Positions 49,456 to 60,621 of a stretch of 64,000 bases of DNA are shown here, one piece after another (the stretch's first letter is position 1; every line of letters starts with the position of its first letter). The notes beneath the pieces were generated by a model. It made no database searches, was not told the DNA's origin, and was given only the letters and a program-made list of their open reading frames with translations. The position numbers were made by a program, and so were the translations under genes. Source of the stretch: Girardinichthys multiradiatus (taxonomy: Eukaryota > Chordata > Actinopteri > Cyprinodontiformes > Goodeidae); assembly GCF_021462225.1 (NCBI RefSeq), contig NC_061805.1, forward strand, positions 27,731,958 through 27,795,957, read 5' to 3'.

Positions 49456-50612
49456 CATTGTCTTCCGCTTTATCCAGAACAGGGTCGCAGTGGCAGCAGA
49501 CTCAGTAGAGACACCCAGACTTCCCTCTCCCCAAACACCTCCTCCAGCACCTCCGGGGAGAGCACAAGGCGTTCCAAGGCCTGCCGTGAGACATAGTCCC
49601 TCCAGCATGTCCTGGGCCGTCCCCTGGGCCTCCTGCCGGTGGGACATGCCTGGAACACCTCCCGAGGGAGGCGTCCAGGAGACATCCTGTATAGATGCCC
49701 AAGCCAACTCAACTGGCTCCTCTCGATGTGGAGGAGCAGGGGCTCTACTACAAGCTCCTCACCCTATCTCTAAGGGAGTGTCCGGCCACCCTACGGAGGA
49801 TGCTCATTTCAGCCGCTTGTATCTGGGATCTCGTTCTTTTGGTCATGACCCAAAGTTCATGGCCATAGGTGAGGGTAGGAACGTAGACCGACCAGTAAAT
49901 CGAGAGCTTTGCTTTTCGGCTCAGCTCTTTCTTCACCACAACGGACTGGCACAGCGTCCCCAATATTGCGGCAGCCGTACCAATCCGTCTGTGAATCTCT
50001 CGCTTCATCCATCCTCACTCGTGAACAACTCCTCCACTTGCGGCAGGAAAACTACTCCAACCTGAAGAGGACAAGCCACCCTTTTCCGGTCGAGAATCGT
50101 GGCCTTGGACTTGGAGGAGCTGATCTTCATCCCAGCCGCTTCACACTCAGCTGCAAACCGCCCTAGTGCATGCTGTAGGTCTTGGCTAGAGGGGACCAGC
50201 AGGACCACGTCATCTGCAAAAAGAAGAGATAAAATCCACTGGTCCCCAAACCAGACCCCCTCTGGCCCTTGGAAATCCTGTCCATAAAAGTTATGTACAG
50301 GACCGGTCACAAAGACCAGCCCTGCCGGAGTCCAACATGCACCGAGAACAGGTCCGACTTAGTGCCGGCAATGCGGACCAAACTCCTGCTCAGCTGATCC
50401 ACCAGGGAATACGTGACAGGACTGAGGAGATCCTCGAAGTACTCCTTCCACCGCCCGACAATGTCCCCAGTCGAGGTCAGCTGCTTCCCACCCCCACTGT
50501 AAACTGTATTGGCAAAGCACTGCTTCCACCTCCTGAGGCACTAGATGGCTTGCCAGAATTGCTTTGAGGCCAACTGATAGTCCTTCTCCATGGCCTCACC
50601 AAACTCCTCCCA
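49456..50612 (-). pseudogene. Deleted copy of the RTE-like LINE
   Basis: A minus-strand fragment closely related to the C-terminal half of the LINE at 40188-43382. It retains the Arg-rich C-terminus ([14 protein letters not shown] at 49470-49712), [20 protein letters not shown] (49748-50008) and RT motif [14 protein letters not shown] (50005-50310), but in different frames. Upstream the sequence jumps from the RT palm to a region that in the intact copy lies several hundred bases further 5', so there is a large internal deletion near 50390-50410. A dead copy. Confidence 0.88.
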
Positions 50613-50844
50613 ATTAATTAGAAAATGGATGGAGATAATTAGAGGGTATCTTTATAAGAAAATCTACTAGAGTCTTGGGGAGAGTTTTTTCTTCCAGCAG
50701 ATCAACGGTCATTAACATTTAGCCTGAAATAGTATGATTTAGATTAAAACACATTCATATGTTTGAATGGTCCAGTTAAAGTTATGACCAACATGGCAAT
50801 GACCATCTGTGGCAAGATTTGAAAACTACTGATGCAAAACATTA
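50613..50844. other. Short non-coding spacer
   Basis: Begins with tagaaaatggatggag, reminiscent of a SINE tail but too short to assign. Nothing else seen. Confidence 0.4.
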
Positions 50845-52319
50845 TGTCAGGATGTGACGTTTTGGACTTTGTGGTTTTGTGTTTTTGTTTACCTTTTTAG
50901 CTAGATGTTTCTTACTTGTGTTTTGTATTCATGTTAGTTGTGGTTTTCTGTTTTGGGTTATTTTCTGCCCCTCAGTTTACTTTTGTACTCTGGGTTTCCT
51001 TATGGTTTCTGTTTTGCTAAGTGCTTAGGTTGTTGTGTTCCCTTCAGTTTCTCAGTTTCCTTCAGTTCATGTTTATCCCTGATTCTTATGCTTTATTTTT
51101 ATCTTGGTTTATAGTTTCATTTAGGTCTGCTTACTGTCTTGTCTTTAGTCCCTTTCATCATGCTTTGGTTTTATTAAGTTCACCTGCTCCCTCTGTCTCC
51201 CAGCCTCCTTGTGTCACCTGTTCCCTGTTCCTCTGATTACCTGCCCTATTGTTTCCTGTCCACCTTTGTCTGTATTTAAGTTTGCCTTCGTACTTTGTTC
51301 CACACGATGTCGTTATGTCTCTTCTATGTCCTCGTGAGATGTCTCTTGGATTTTTGTCCTTGCACTGGATTCTGTTAGGTTCTGTTTTCAAATACCATGT
51401 CAACTGGATTATCTTGTCACCCTGCACCTCGCCTTCATGTGAGTGAACTCTTTATATTAAAGTTGGAGTTTTCTCCAGGTCTGACACGCCACAGCCAGTC
51501 TCCGGGTCTGACACGCCACAGCCAGTCTCCGGGTCTGACACGCCACAGCCAGTCTCCGGGTCTGACACGCCACAGCCAGTCTCCGGGTCTGACACGCCAC
51601 AGCCAGTCTCCGGGTCTGACACGCCACAGCCAGTCTCCGGGTCTGACACGCCACAGCCAGTCTCCGGGTCTGACACGCCACAGCCAGTCTCCGGGTCTGA
51701 CACGCCACAGCCAGTCTCCGGGTCTGACACGCCACAGCCAGTCTCCGGGTCTGACACGCCACAGCCAGTCTCCGGGTCTGACACGCCACAGCCAGTCTCC
51801 GGGTCTGACACGCCACAGCCAGTCTCCGGGTCTGACACGCCACAGCCAGTCTCCAGGTCTGACACGCCACAGCCAGTCTCCAGGTCTGACACGCCACAGC
51901 CAGTCTCCAGGTCTGACACGCCACAGCCAGTCTCCAGGTCTGACACGCCACAGCCAGTCTCCAGGTCTGACACGCCACAGCCAGTCTCCAGGTCTGACAC
52001 GCCAGAGCCTGACACGGTTCCTGGAGGGTCATCCACCCTGCTTGGCCGACCTCCAGATCTCCCGCCTGGGCCCAAATCTCCGCCATGGTTTTGGCCACAT
52101 CACAGACCACAGAGGACTTCGTTTCGAGGGTTCGCCTGGCCTCGCTGCCGGCCTCCTGATCGGCTGCATCTTTGCCGGTGGCTCATTAGTAGCCAGTTTT
52201 CTGGACCTTTGTTATCTTTGCCACTGGCCTTCTGGACTTTCATTTAGTTTTTTTTTTATCTATGGACTCAAGTTTTGCCCCATAGAAAATCCAAAATTGC
52301 TTGCATTCTTTTCCTGACA
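50845..52319. mobile_element. Unclassified element with short inverted ends and internal minisatellite
   Basis: The segment starts TGTCAGGA (50845) and ends TCCTGACA (52312-52319), an exact 8-bp inverted pair. The base pair TA precedes the first and follows the second. The first 600 bases are pyrimidine-rich with a TATA-like tatttaag near 51275 and attaaag near 51457. A 27-bp minisatellite fills 51478-52009. No transposase or RT is visible. It could be a non-autonomous DNA element with TA duplication, or an LTR-like unit (TG...CA ends). The 207-306 codon frames crossing it are products of the repeat period. Confidence 0.5.
51478..52009. repeat. 27-bp minisatellite, 19 full copies plus a partial
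   Basis: Repeat starts fall every 27 bases from 51478 to 51991. The unit contains tctgacacgccacagccagt. One position splits the array into blocks: copies starting at 51505-51829 have ccGggt at the joint, whereas the first copy and the last six have ccAggt. Because 27 is a multiple of three, several frames stay open on both strands, giving a 9-residue periodic peptide (SPGLTRHSQ) that is unlikely to be a real protein. Confidence 0.95.
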
Positions 52320-54871
52320 TATTTTTATAAGTTCCTTTCATTACAGCTGTCATTAAATTCCTTTCCAATTTATACTGCTTTATATAATATATAAAATATT
52401 AACACAAACTTTAATTAAAATAAAACATTAAATAGCAAAAAAACGTTTTTACCTTCACATTGCTTTATATTAGAAACGAGGATGATGGTAAATCATACCT
52501 GCAATTTTCTTAAGGAACAGAAAATCACATCCCAGCATGGAGCAAATTAGCATAGTGTATTGTCACAGTAATGTTCCACATCTGTGCTGCAGCTCACATT
52601 TTATGTCTATAGCATTAGTTCTGCACTCCTATAATGATAAAAATATAAGAATGTGTTGTGCAAAGCTACAAATTGTGTATACAGCTGTTTTTGAGTCGTG
52701 TTGATTTTTGTTTACCCTTTTTCACAGCTCAGGCAAAGTAAAGACCAAATAGTGTGACATTATATCTGAGTGAATGCACACTTTGGTAACCAAGCAGATC
52801 TCCTATGAGGAAGACATTATACAACGAGTGCACTCTGGACAGTTCGATCCACTACTTGGTGCGTTAATGTAAAAACAAATATTTACACAGGACAAAAAGT
52901 GTGATTTGATTGTCTGTGTTTTTTTAATCCTTGCAGAGCTGTTCAAAAAGCCCATAAATTAGCCTTTGCTTTAAAATACAGCCTCAACCTGACAAATAAA
53001 TTTCAATACAGTTTCTTTGATTAGGTCAATGCAAAGAGAAGAAGTCTATTTTTCTGTCTACAGCTTGACAGAACTCACTGTGCATCACTGTGTCAATTAT
53101 TCAATCTGTGTGAGCATGCACAAACAACAAAGTATTGTTTCATCACAAAGGTTAGAGGGTGGAAAATGAGAAGAAACAAACACAGAACTGCAAATATCCT
53201 ACACAAGAAGCAGGAAAACAGGTAAATAACTTTGCATTCGTCTTATCTATGGCCCAGTCAAAGCGGCCTCAGATACACAAACATGAAAAAGGTAGAAGTT
53301 ATCTGGAAAAACAAGAATCAAAAGTGACTTTTTTAAAACTGAGCCTTAATCTGGGTATCCCCTTTCAGCATTTTTCTTTTTGCATGACTTTCTTTCTCAA
53401 CTGAGAAAAGAAAAACATCACTTTGTTAAAAGTTTAATACTTTCTGTTTTGCTCTTTAGTAGGTATTTTAGGAACTACATTTTGTTTAACCAATCACCCC
53501 CCTTCACATCCTTTCATTTTGTCACCCTTCCCACTTAGTGTAATTTAAAGAGCCTGGGTTTACTAAAGTATCTTGCACATATAATACCATGACTTAATGT
53601 TAATGTGAATGTGTTTGAACAGGTGTACTACCTTAAAGAAAGGATATTAAGACACCCTAAAGTATCTCTAAAGAACTCTTGATTAGGCAAATTGCCACTT
53701 GTGAGTGAATAACCAAGAGCACTTGCCATTTGTTGGCTATTAATCTGTCTCAAGGAGACATGTTTTTACACAAGATGTATTCTCACAGATTATTTAAGAA
53801 TTTTGTATTTATAGACTAAGTATAGTGTATTATCAAAACAGGACACTTTTTACCACCAAAACTGTATGTGTGACCAACATTTAAGTCTGTAAGCCTGAGA
53901 AAAAAGATTTGGCAGCCTCAAGTAAGCATCAAACTAGTTTCATGGTGTTTTTCTGTGTTTGTTAGATCAGTGTCTCATTAAATACAAATGATGCAAACCC
54001 TGAAAGAAGCTGGTCACCCCGTACAAAAATTACCCAGCAGCAAGTATTACAGGATCGCAGAGAAAAATAAAAACATCTGAGGCCACAGGTGAATTCCCTT
54101 ACATTTCATACACATTCCTATTTTGTCAACCTTCCTACTTTTACTTCATACATGTAAACAAAACCTTTCATCTCCATGTACTTACCTGCAATGAATAATT
54201 AACTGACATGCAATGTTTTTATTATTTTCATGAATTTTAGAGACGAAAGGCCATTCAAATTTGTTAATAATAATAATAATAATAATAATAATTTCAATTT
54301 ATAATATCTAAAACTGTATTTTTCCCTATTTATTTAAGTTTTAAATTTATCTTTTAATCTTCATTTTGGTGTGGCTAAGTATCCACGGATGGAGGCCTGC
54401 AGATAGGGAGGCTTGTTTGTGTTTGCTGATGGTTAATGGCAAATCAATCATGCACTGTTTGCACCATTTATCTGCAAGTATCAGCAACGGACAAGTAGGA
54501 AGTCTGACAGGGTTCCTTCATGGATTGTTTTATGCTAGAGAAAAGTTCCACGAGTGCCTAGAGTGTATTTTGGCAGAGCAGGTCCCAGACAGTACCCTGT
54601 TGTTTGGGACTGTGATGAACTTTCTTTCATTGGCATTGCATTACTATCACTGGTTTCATGTTCCAGCTTGCAGAGTGAGTTTGGATGAGTCATCAAAATG
54701 ATACATCAAAGTCAATTGCAATTTATTTTCATGATGTATTTGTTCAAGTGTATCAAATTCAAGTGTCAATGCCAAAGATGCTCAAACACACTGCACAGTT
54801 TCCTACACAAAAACTAAGGTTGTCAATCAAGAAATGTTTGCAGCAGCCAAAATAAATCAATTTCATGTACA
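52320..54871. other. Non-coding stretch with an AAT microsatellite
   Basis: AT-rich DNA, including the simple repeat at 54264-54293. Open frames up to 111 codons (54366-54701) have no recognised domain. Confidence 0.5.
54264..54293. repeat. (TAA)n microsatellite
   Basis: About nine uninterrupted TAA/AAT triplets. Confidence 0.93.
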
Positions 54872-55690
54872 GCAGGTATAATAAGTATTGAACCCGCAAA
54901 TGTTTTTTCACAGTAAATATACTTCTAGGTTTCTATTGGCATTAAAATTCACACCAAGTAACCCATACATACAAAGAAATCATAGAAATTAGTCCATACG
55001 TTAAGGTATGTGTAATGAAAGGGAATGTTATAGGGAATAAGTATTGAAAACATAGAAAATATGGGGAAAAAGGCACAGAAAGCCAAGTAACCACATGAAA
55101 TCTGTCTATATTTAGAAAGCATCATACTTATGGCAATGTAACCATAACAATGTGGAGGTGGAAAGAACACTATCTTACCATACACCAACCACAGCCAGGT
55201 GGCCTTCCTAAGATTTCTGACAGAGGAGTCAAGAGAATAATCAAAAGAGCTGTCCAAGAGCCAAAGAGCACTCGCAAAGAGCTTTAGAAACATATGGAAA
55301 TAAAGGGTACCATAAGAGCTACCCATGAAAACCCTAAGTAATGTATTCGACTGTAATGCACGCTCACTCCATAAGACTCCACTGCTGAAGAAAAAAAACA
55401 TGTCGTAGCTTTTCACAAATTGCAGAAAATTTGGACAAGCCAGTAACATTCTGGGAGAGTATAGTCCGGTCAGATAAGGCCAAAGCAGAACTTTCTGGAT
55501 AGTACACGCCATGTTTGGTGGAACAGTGGTTCTGCACATCAACCCAGGACACCACACCAGAGTTGAAGTTTGCAAGTGGGAACATCATGGTGTCTGCTCT
55601 CTGACGGCATACAGTACTGGCAGACTACATAAAGAAAGAATTTATGGAGAAAAGTAGCAGGACATAAATATCACTTCATCAGATGGCCAT
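54872..55690 (+). mobile_element. Eroded Tc1-like element, 5' half and catalytic part
   Basis: Begins with a terminal-repeat-like ataataagtattgaacccgc. Scattered coding blocks follow on the plus strand: a WKEH-type segment near 55150 and ATTTCTGACAGAGGAGTCAA (SDRGVK) near 55217. Near 55455-55475 is a SDETK-like region whose catalytic codons are altered, and near 55560-55600 a GGGNIMVWG-like block. Multiple stops, frameshifts and deletions interrupt it and the right end is not found. This is a different, older family from the elements at 4939 and 56600. Confidence 0.75.
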
Positions 55691-56302
55691 CAGTCTACTG
55701 AAACATGTTCTATGAACAACACCATGTTGCTGAAAGAAAACACATTCGAAAACAAACCATGTTACATGTATACAGTCAGCTTTAACCTTGTAAGTATTGT
55801 TTTTCTTTTTTTTTTTTTGATGGAGGAAATACCCTTTCCTGAATAAACTATTACTTCTACCTGTTGCCTTCAACAGGTAAGACAGTGACTACTCATAAAA
55901 CACTCCACACAAAACCACTTAAGAAAAAAAAAAATTTTTTTTTTTCCTTCTACATCAATCTGGGTTTTGGAAGAACCATCTGACATATATGTTTTGCATT
56001 GAATGCATTGACATGTCCATCTTGGTTTAATAAATTCTCTAAGTATAAATCTAAAATTTCAACTTTTTAAGGTTTATTTTTCAATCAAATACACCACTGT
56101 AAGAACTGTGCAAAACTATGACATTCTCACATTTAAAAGAAAATTTCTCCAACAATAAAGGTATTGTTGGACAGATTCACTGGTTTTCTCTACACCAACA
56201 ATCTAAAAACCAGATTACATGGGCAGAATTCAGACTCATCTGAAAATAATACACTTCAAAGAGCTACTCTTCTTAAATTTATATTGTAAATGTCTTATTT
56301 GC
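55691..56302. other. Non-coding stretch, nothing recognised
   Basis: Contains homopolymer A and T runs near 55800 and 55923-55945. No gene or repeat family recognised. Confidence 0.5.
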
Positions 56303-56599
56303 CCCTTTTCCACTGGCTTGTTTTAGCCGGCGCGGCTTTGCACCACTCAGTTTCGCTCTACTCGGTACGGCAACTGTTGTGTTTCTACTGACCCTCCAAC
56401 GGCTGAAACTATGGCGATTGAAGCCCCGCCTCAAGCCATGAGTGTAGAGCACTGTGCTGCTATTAATGTTACTGCGTTACATTGTCACATCACAGTAACC
56501 TGCATAAAATGATAAAAAATACAATAAAAAAACAAAAATACAAATAAGCTAAATACTGATAACGTTTGTATTAATGTATATGCAAGTATGTCTTATTTA

Positions 56600-56790
56600 C
56601 AGTGCCTTGCGAAAGTACTTAGCCCCTTTGAACTGGACAACCTCTTGCCACATTTCAGGCTTCAAACATAAAGATATAAAATTCAAATTTTTTGTGAAGA
56701 ATCAACAGCAATTGGGACAGAATTGTGAAGTGGAATGAAATTTATTGGATGTGACAAACCTTTTTAACAAATACAAAAATGAAAAGTGGG
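56600..56790 (+). repeat. Left terminal inverted repeat of nested Tc1
   Basis: Pairs with 58363-58552. The arms share long blocks such as gaatgaaatttattggatgt, with scattered differences. Confidence 0.9.
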
Positions 56791-56947
56791 ACGTGCAATA
56801 AGTTCAGTGAGGATTTCTGAATGATCCAATGTTGTCCCAAATGACTGATGATGATAAATAGAATCCATCTGTGTGTAATCAAGTCTCCGTATAAATGCAC
56901 CTGCTCTGTGATAGTCTCAGGGTTCTGTTCAAAACGCAGAGAGCATC

Positions 56948-58334
56948 ATGAAGACCAAGGAACACACCAGGCAGGTTTGAGATACTGTTGTGGAGAGGTT
57001 TAAAGCCGGATTTGGATACAAAAAGATTTCCCACGCTTTAAACATCCCAAGGAGCACTGTGCAAGCAATCATGTTGAAATGGAAGGAGTATCAGACCACT
57101 GAAAATCTACCAAGACCCGGCCGTCCCTCTAAACTTTCATCTCGAACAAGGAGAAGACTGATCAGAGATGCAACCAAGAGGCCCATGATCACTCTGAATG
57201 AACTGCAGAGATGTACAGCTGAGGTGGGAGAGTCTGTCCATAGGACAACAATCAGTCGTACACTGCACAAATCTGGCCTTTATGGAAGAGTGCCAAGAAG
57301 AAAGCCATTTCTCAAAGATATCCATAAAAAGTCACCAAACATGTGGAAGAAGGTGCTCTGGTCAGATGAAACCAAAATTGAACTGTTTGGCCACAATGCA
57401 AAACGATATGTTTGGCATAAAATGCAACACAGCTCATCACCCTGAACACACCATCCCCACTGTCAAACATGGTGGTGACAGCATCATGGTTTGGGCCTGC
57501 TTTTCGTCAGCAGGGACTGGGAAGATTGTCAAAATTGATGGGAAGATGGATGGGGCCTAATACATGACCATTCTAGAAGAAAACCTGTTGGAGTCGGCAA
57601 GAGACCTGAGACTGGGACGGAGACTGTACTTCTTGAGGAAGCTTAGGTCCTTTGGTGTTTACAGCAAGATGCTGCATATCTTCTTTAAGTCTGTTGTGGA
57701 GAGTGTGATCTCTTCTGCCATCATCTGCTGGGGAAGCAGCATCAGAGCTAGGGACTTAAAAAAGCTCAACAAGCTGATAAAGAAGGCTGGCTCTGTTCTG
57801 GGGACTCCTCTGGAACCTCTGGAGATCATTGTGGAAAGACAGATTCTTCATAAAATGAAGAACATTATGGAGAACCCTGAGCATCCTCTTCATGAGACTG
57901 TCCTACAACAACAGAGTGTCTTCAGTCAGAGGCTTCTTCAGATCTTCAAACCTTCATAATGAGCTACAACAACATTTAAGTTCCCTTTGGGATTAATAAA
58001 GTATTTTTGAATTGAATTGATTTGAATTATCTTCCAACAAGACAATGATCCAAAACATAAAGCCAAATCTACAATGGAATGGTTCACAAAAAAACGTATC
58101 CAGGTGTTGGAATGGCCAAGTCAAAGTCCAGACATGAATCCAATCGAGAATCTGTGGAAAGAGCTGAAGACTGCCGTTCATGAACGCTCTCCATCCAACC
58201 TCACTGAGCTTGAGCTGTTTTGTAAGGAAGAATGGGCAAGAATTTCGGTCTCTCGATGTGCAAAACTGATAGAGACATACCCCAAGCGACTTGCAGCTGT
58301 AATTGCAGCAAAGGGTGGAGCTACAAAGTATTAA
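56948..58334 (+). pseudogene. Tc1-like transposase, broken and interrupted
   Basis: Starts MKTKEHTRQV at 56948, then a TGA at codon 11 (56978-56980). The same frame continues with the helix-turn-helix region (YKKISHALNIPRSTVQAIM), the GRPSKLSSRTRRRL basic segment and the first catalytic motif LWSDETKIELF. A stretch before PNMWKK is shorter than expected for the family, so an in-frame deletion is likely. The frame shifts after YVW (near 57418) into HHPEHTIPTVKHGGDSIMVW, then shifts again near 57560 into ILEENLLESARDLRLGRR. Here the Rex1 insertion begins. Beyond it QQDNDPKH-type sequence and WPSQSPDMNPIENLWKELK (58074-58334, catalytic Glu) survive to the natural TAA. Non-functional. Confidence 0.92.
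57621..58028 (+). mobile_element. Rex1/Babar-like LINE fragment inserted in the Tc1 gene
   Basis: About 408 bases matching the 3' end of the Rex1-like LINE at 23556-25553 in the same orientation, from gactgtacttcttgaggaag to the gaattgaattgatttg end. It is highly similar to that copy but lacks about 65 bases just before the stop (the segment equivalent to 25400-25465). Tc1 sequence resumes at atcttccaac with roughly four expected bases missing and no target duplication seen. The Tc1 and Rex1 frames are in phase, giving a 131-codon chimeric ORF at 57564-57959. Confidence 0.92.
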
Positions 58335-58362
58335 CACAAGGGGACCAAATAATATTGAACGC

Positions 58363-58552
58363 CCCACTTTTCAGTTTTTTATTTGTTAAAAAGGTTTGAC
58401 ACATCCAATAAATTTCATTCCACTTCACGATTGTATCCCACTTGTTGTTGATTCTTCACAAAAAATTTGAATTTTATATCTTTATGTTTGAAGCCTGAAA
58501 TGTGGCAAGAGGTTGACCAGTTCAAAGGGCCCAGTACTTTCGCAAGGCACTG
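58363..58552 (-). repeat. Right terminal inverted repeat of nested Tc1
   Basis: Mirror arm of 56600-56790, ending CAGTGCC on the minus strand next to the TA at 58553-58554. Confidence 0.9.
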
Positions 58553-58554
58553 TA

Positions 58555-59280
58555 TGTTTTTATGTCAAAAATGATCCACTGGGATAATTATCTGGACCAC
58601 AGCCCATCCAGAACTTCTAAAATAAGGCTCAGGGGTTTTGATATTTGGGGGTGTGGCAGGAGAAGCAGAGAGGAAAGACCCTGCTGTCTGGATGGTGAAG
58701 CTCCAAAGTCTGCCTGAAGAAGTTACAATTGTGAGCTTTACAAAAAAGGTTTTGTTTCAGCCATGGCAATAACGAGGAGAAGGACTTAAAAGCTCAAAAC
58801 CGCGGACTTTTGACCTTCGATGTTTTAGTTTGGATATTGCATATTTCTGCTCAGCAAATTCAGCGGACACGTCCTCCCGTTTGGTCCGATGCAAGCGTCT
58901 TATTACGGGGCAGCTGCTCTCTGCCTGCTCCCTCCTCCAGCACATGCTGGTTCGCTAAAGAACTGTAAATAAATTTCTGAAACAAACACGTTGTTTCATG
59001 GTGGCTTTGTTTTGTGTGTTTTGGGGGAAATGTTGTGCCTCTAAAAAGCTGATTTTATGTGTAATCACCTGATTTAAGATGTTATTACATACAGCGCTCT
59101 GCCTGCATGTAATTCAGAAAGGTGACTTGTCCTTTTTCTTTTCTGTCAGCCTTCAGGCATGGCTTATGACCTGTAAATGGTGAAATTACATGTTTGACCT
59201 GCTCCGGGCACTGTGGTCCTTAATATTATTGTAGTTGCTCTTGAGTTTTATTAACTTTTCCCTGCACTGTCTCAACGAAA
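58555..59280. other. Interior of the outer element, no coding seen
   Basis: Mixed-composition DNA between the nested Tc1 and the right end of the outer element. The only longer frame (62 codons antisense near 58757) shows no transposase motif. It fits the interior of a non-autonomous element. Confidence 0.5.
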
Positions 59281-59486
59281 ACCTTCTCATTTCTCCTCCT
59301 CCCACGGCCAATCAGTGAAAAGCAGGCTGGTCACGTCACATGTAGTCCCTACTCAGCCCCGGTCGTACCTGCTCAGGAGCAGGGACCAGAAAAGTAGGTA
59401 CCGGTATGTAAAAAACTGTAATGGAAACGCTCGCAAAGCGAGCCGAGTGTAGTCGAGTAGGGCCAAATCGAGCCAGCGGAAAAGGG

Positions 59487-59944
59487 ACAATTGAGTGAGT
59501 TTATAAGTACTTTTTAGAAAATCTATCTCCTTCCACTGCCCAAACCAATAGAAAATATTGATTGAATGATGAATAAACTACGTTTTAGCTTGGAATTTTT
59601 TACTGTTCTCCAGAGTTTCTCTAATCTGTTCCTTTGCTCATATTTCAAAATTTCAGGAAACTAAATAATAAACACTGAGTAAGTTTGAGAATTTTAAGTG
59701 AAACTGAACCTATGACAATAATTTCAGATATTTTTATTAAATATTTTTAATACTTTTGACAATTGTCAATACACATCTACTGGAATTGTAATTAGAATTT
59801 ATTTTCAGGATTCAGGAATATTCGTGCACTGAGAAAATGGTAATTGGCAGGTCTTTGAATCTGCTACACAAGCAATTCATGTTTCTTTTATTTACATGAT
59901 TGAATAAAGCACCATTTACTTAATTATCAACAAAATTAAAACTG
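59487..59944. other. Non-coding stretch, nothing recognised
   Basis: AT-rich flank to the right of the nested element. Confidence 0.5.
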
Positions 59945-60085
59945 ACGAGGTTTGCAAACACTGCAGCAGGGATTTTGAACCACTCCTCCATACAGATCTT
60001 CTCCAGATCCTCCAGGTTTCGGGGCTGTCACTGGGCAATACAGACTGAATACTTGGGATCATTCATAGGAGATTGCTGTTTTCTG
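59945..60085 (-). pseudogene. Tc1-like transposase scrap
   Basis: Plus-strand blocks ccactcctccatacagatct and tccaggtttcggggctgtc are antisense to the C-terminal end of a Tc1/mariner transposase gene. It is about 140 bases, heavily trimmed, with no frame. Confidence 0.65.
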
Positions 60086-60621
60086 TTTCTTGCTCTTTAA
60101 ACTCCATGTAACAGGAACCATAGAAATGTTAAATACGAAAACAAGTTATGTTTGTGTAAACTTGTTAATTCATAGAAGTTTGCTTTTTTCCAGGCGAGGC
60201 TTAATTTAATTTTAAATTTGTAATTTTAAAATACAAAAGTTATATGTAAGAGATGACAGGGTCATTGATGAACACTTATTTGTAGTTTTATTTTATTTGC
60301 TGAAAAGGACTTTTTTTTGGTAAAATGTTTACAAATGTTTTAAATTTTTGTCTTTCAGTCCTGCAGGCCAGACTAAAATCCCTAAAAATGTGTAACACAA
60401 GTTATATGGGTGTGATTTGCGATTGTTCATGGCAGCTTGCTGCTTTAACTGCTGTTTAGTTTAGTAAGGGTGAATTGTTCAGCACATTTTGCATTCTTTG
60501 CTTTTTTTGTCAATGAAGATCAGATTATATTTAATTAATTGTTGTACATAAGCAAGGAACCAATATCTGCATTTTTTATGAAGCTAACTTGAAAAAATTA
60601 AGTAGGTTTTAAAGCTGTAAC
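60086..60621. other. Non-coding stretch, nothing recognised
   Basis: AT-rich spacer between two Tc1 scraps; nothing else seen. Confidence 0.5.

Larger units (their letters stand above)
56600..58552 (+). mobile_element. Tc1-like transposon interrupted by a Rex1 fragment
   Basis: Bounded by TA at 56598-56599 and 58553-58554. Both ends read cagtgccttgcgaaagtact inward, and inverted repeats of about 190 bases (56600-56790 and 58363-58552) are clearly similar. Without the 408-base Rex1 insert it would be about 1.55 kb, normal for Tc1. It lies inside the outer element at 56303-59486. The transposase gene is on the plus strand and multiply broken. Confidence 0.93.
56303..59486. mobile_element. Outer inverted-repeat element hosting nested insertions
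   Basis: The left end ccccttttccactggcttgt (56302 on) and the right end read inward on the minus strand (cccttttccgctggctcg, from 59486) match over roughly the first 50-60 bases with changes. Both then carry CpG-rich blocks with ctactcgg and tcggctcg-like runs. This makes a 3.2-kb frame that is about 1.2 kb once the Tc1 at 56600-58552 is removed. The remaining interior (58555-59280) has no transposase. I read it as a non-autonomous DNA transposon of a fish family I recognise by its ends but cannot place with certainty; no target duplication was clear. Confidence 0.6.

Noticed and set aside
49490..50065. A 191-codon plus-strand ORF
   Set aside because: Antisense shadow of the deleted RTE-like LINE fragment.
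51478..52009. CRISPR-like regular repeat array
   Set aside because: The repeats are head-to-tail with no unique spacers, and the context is vertebrate. It is a minisatellite.
51397..52317. A 306-codon plus-strand ORF and 207/217-codon minus-strand ORFs with a perfect 9-residue repeat
   Set aside because: They arise from a 27-bp minisatellite whose period is a multiple of three, so frames stay open on both strands. No signal peptide or domain and no plausible gene structure.
54949..55575. A 208-codon minus-strand ORF
   Set aside because: It is antisense to an eroded Tc1 element whose plus strand carries the recognisable motifs; the peptide shows no family features.
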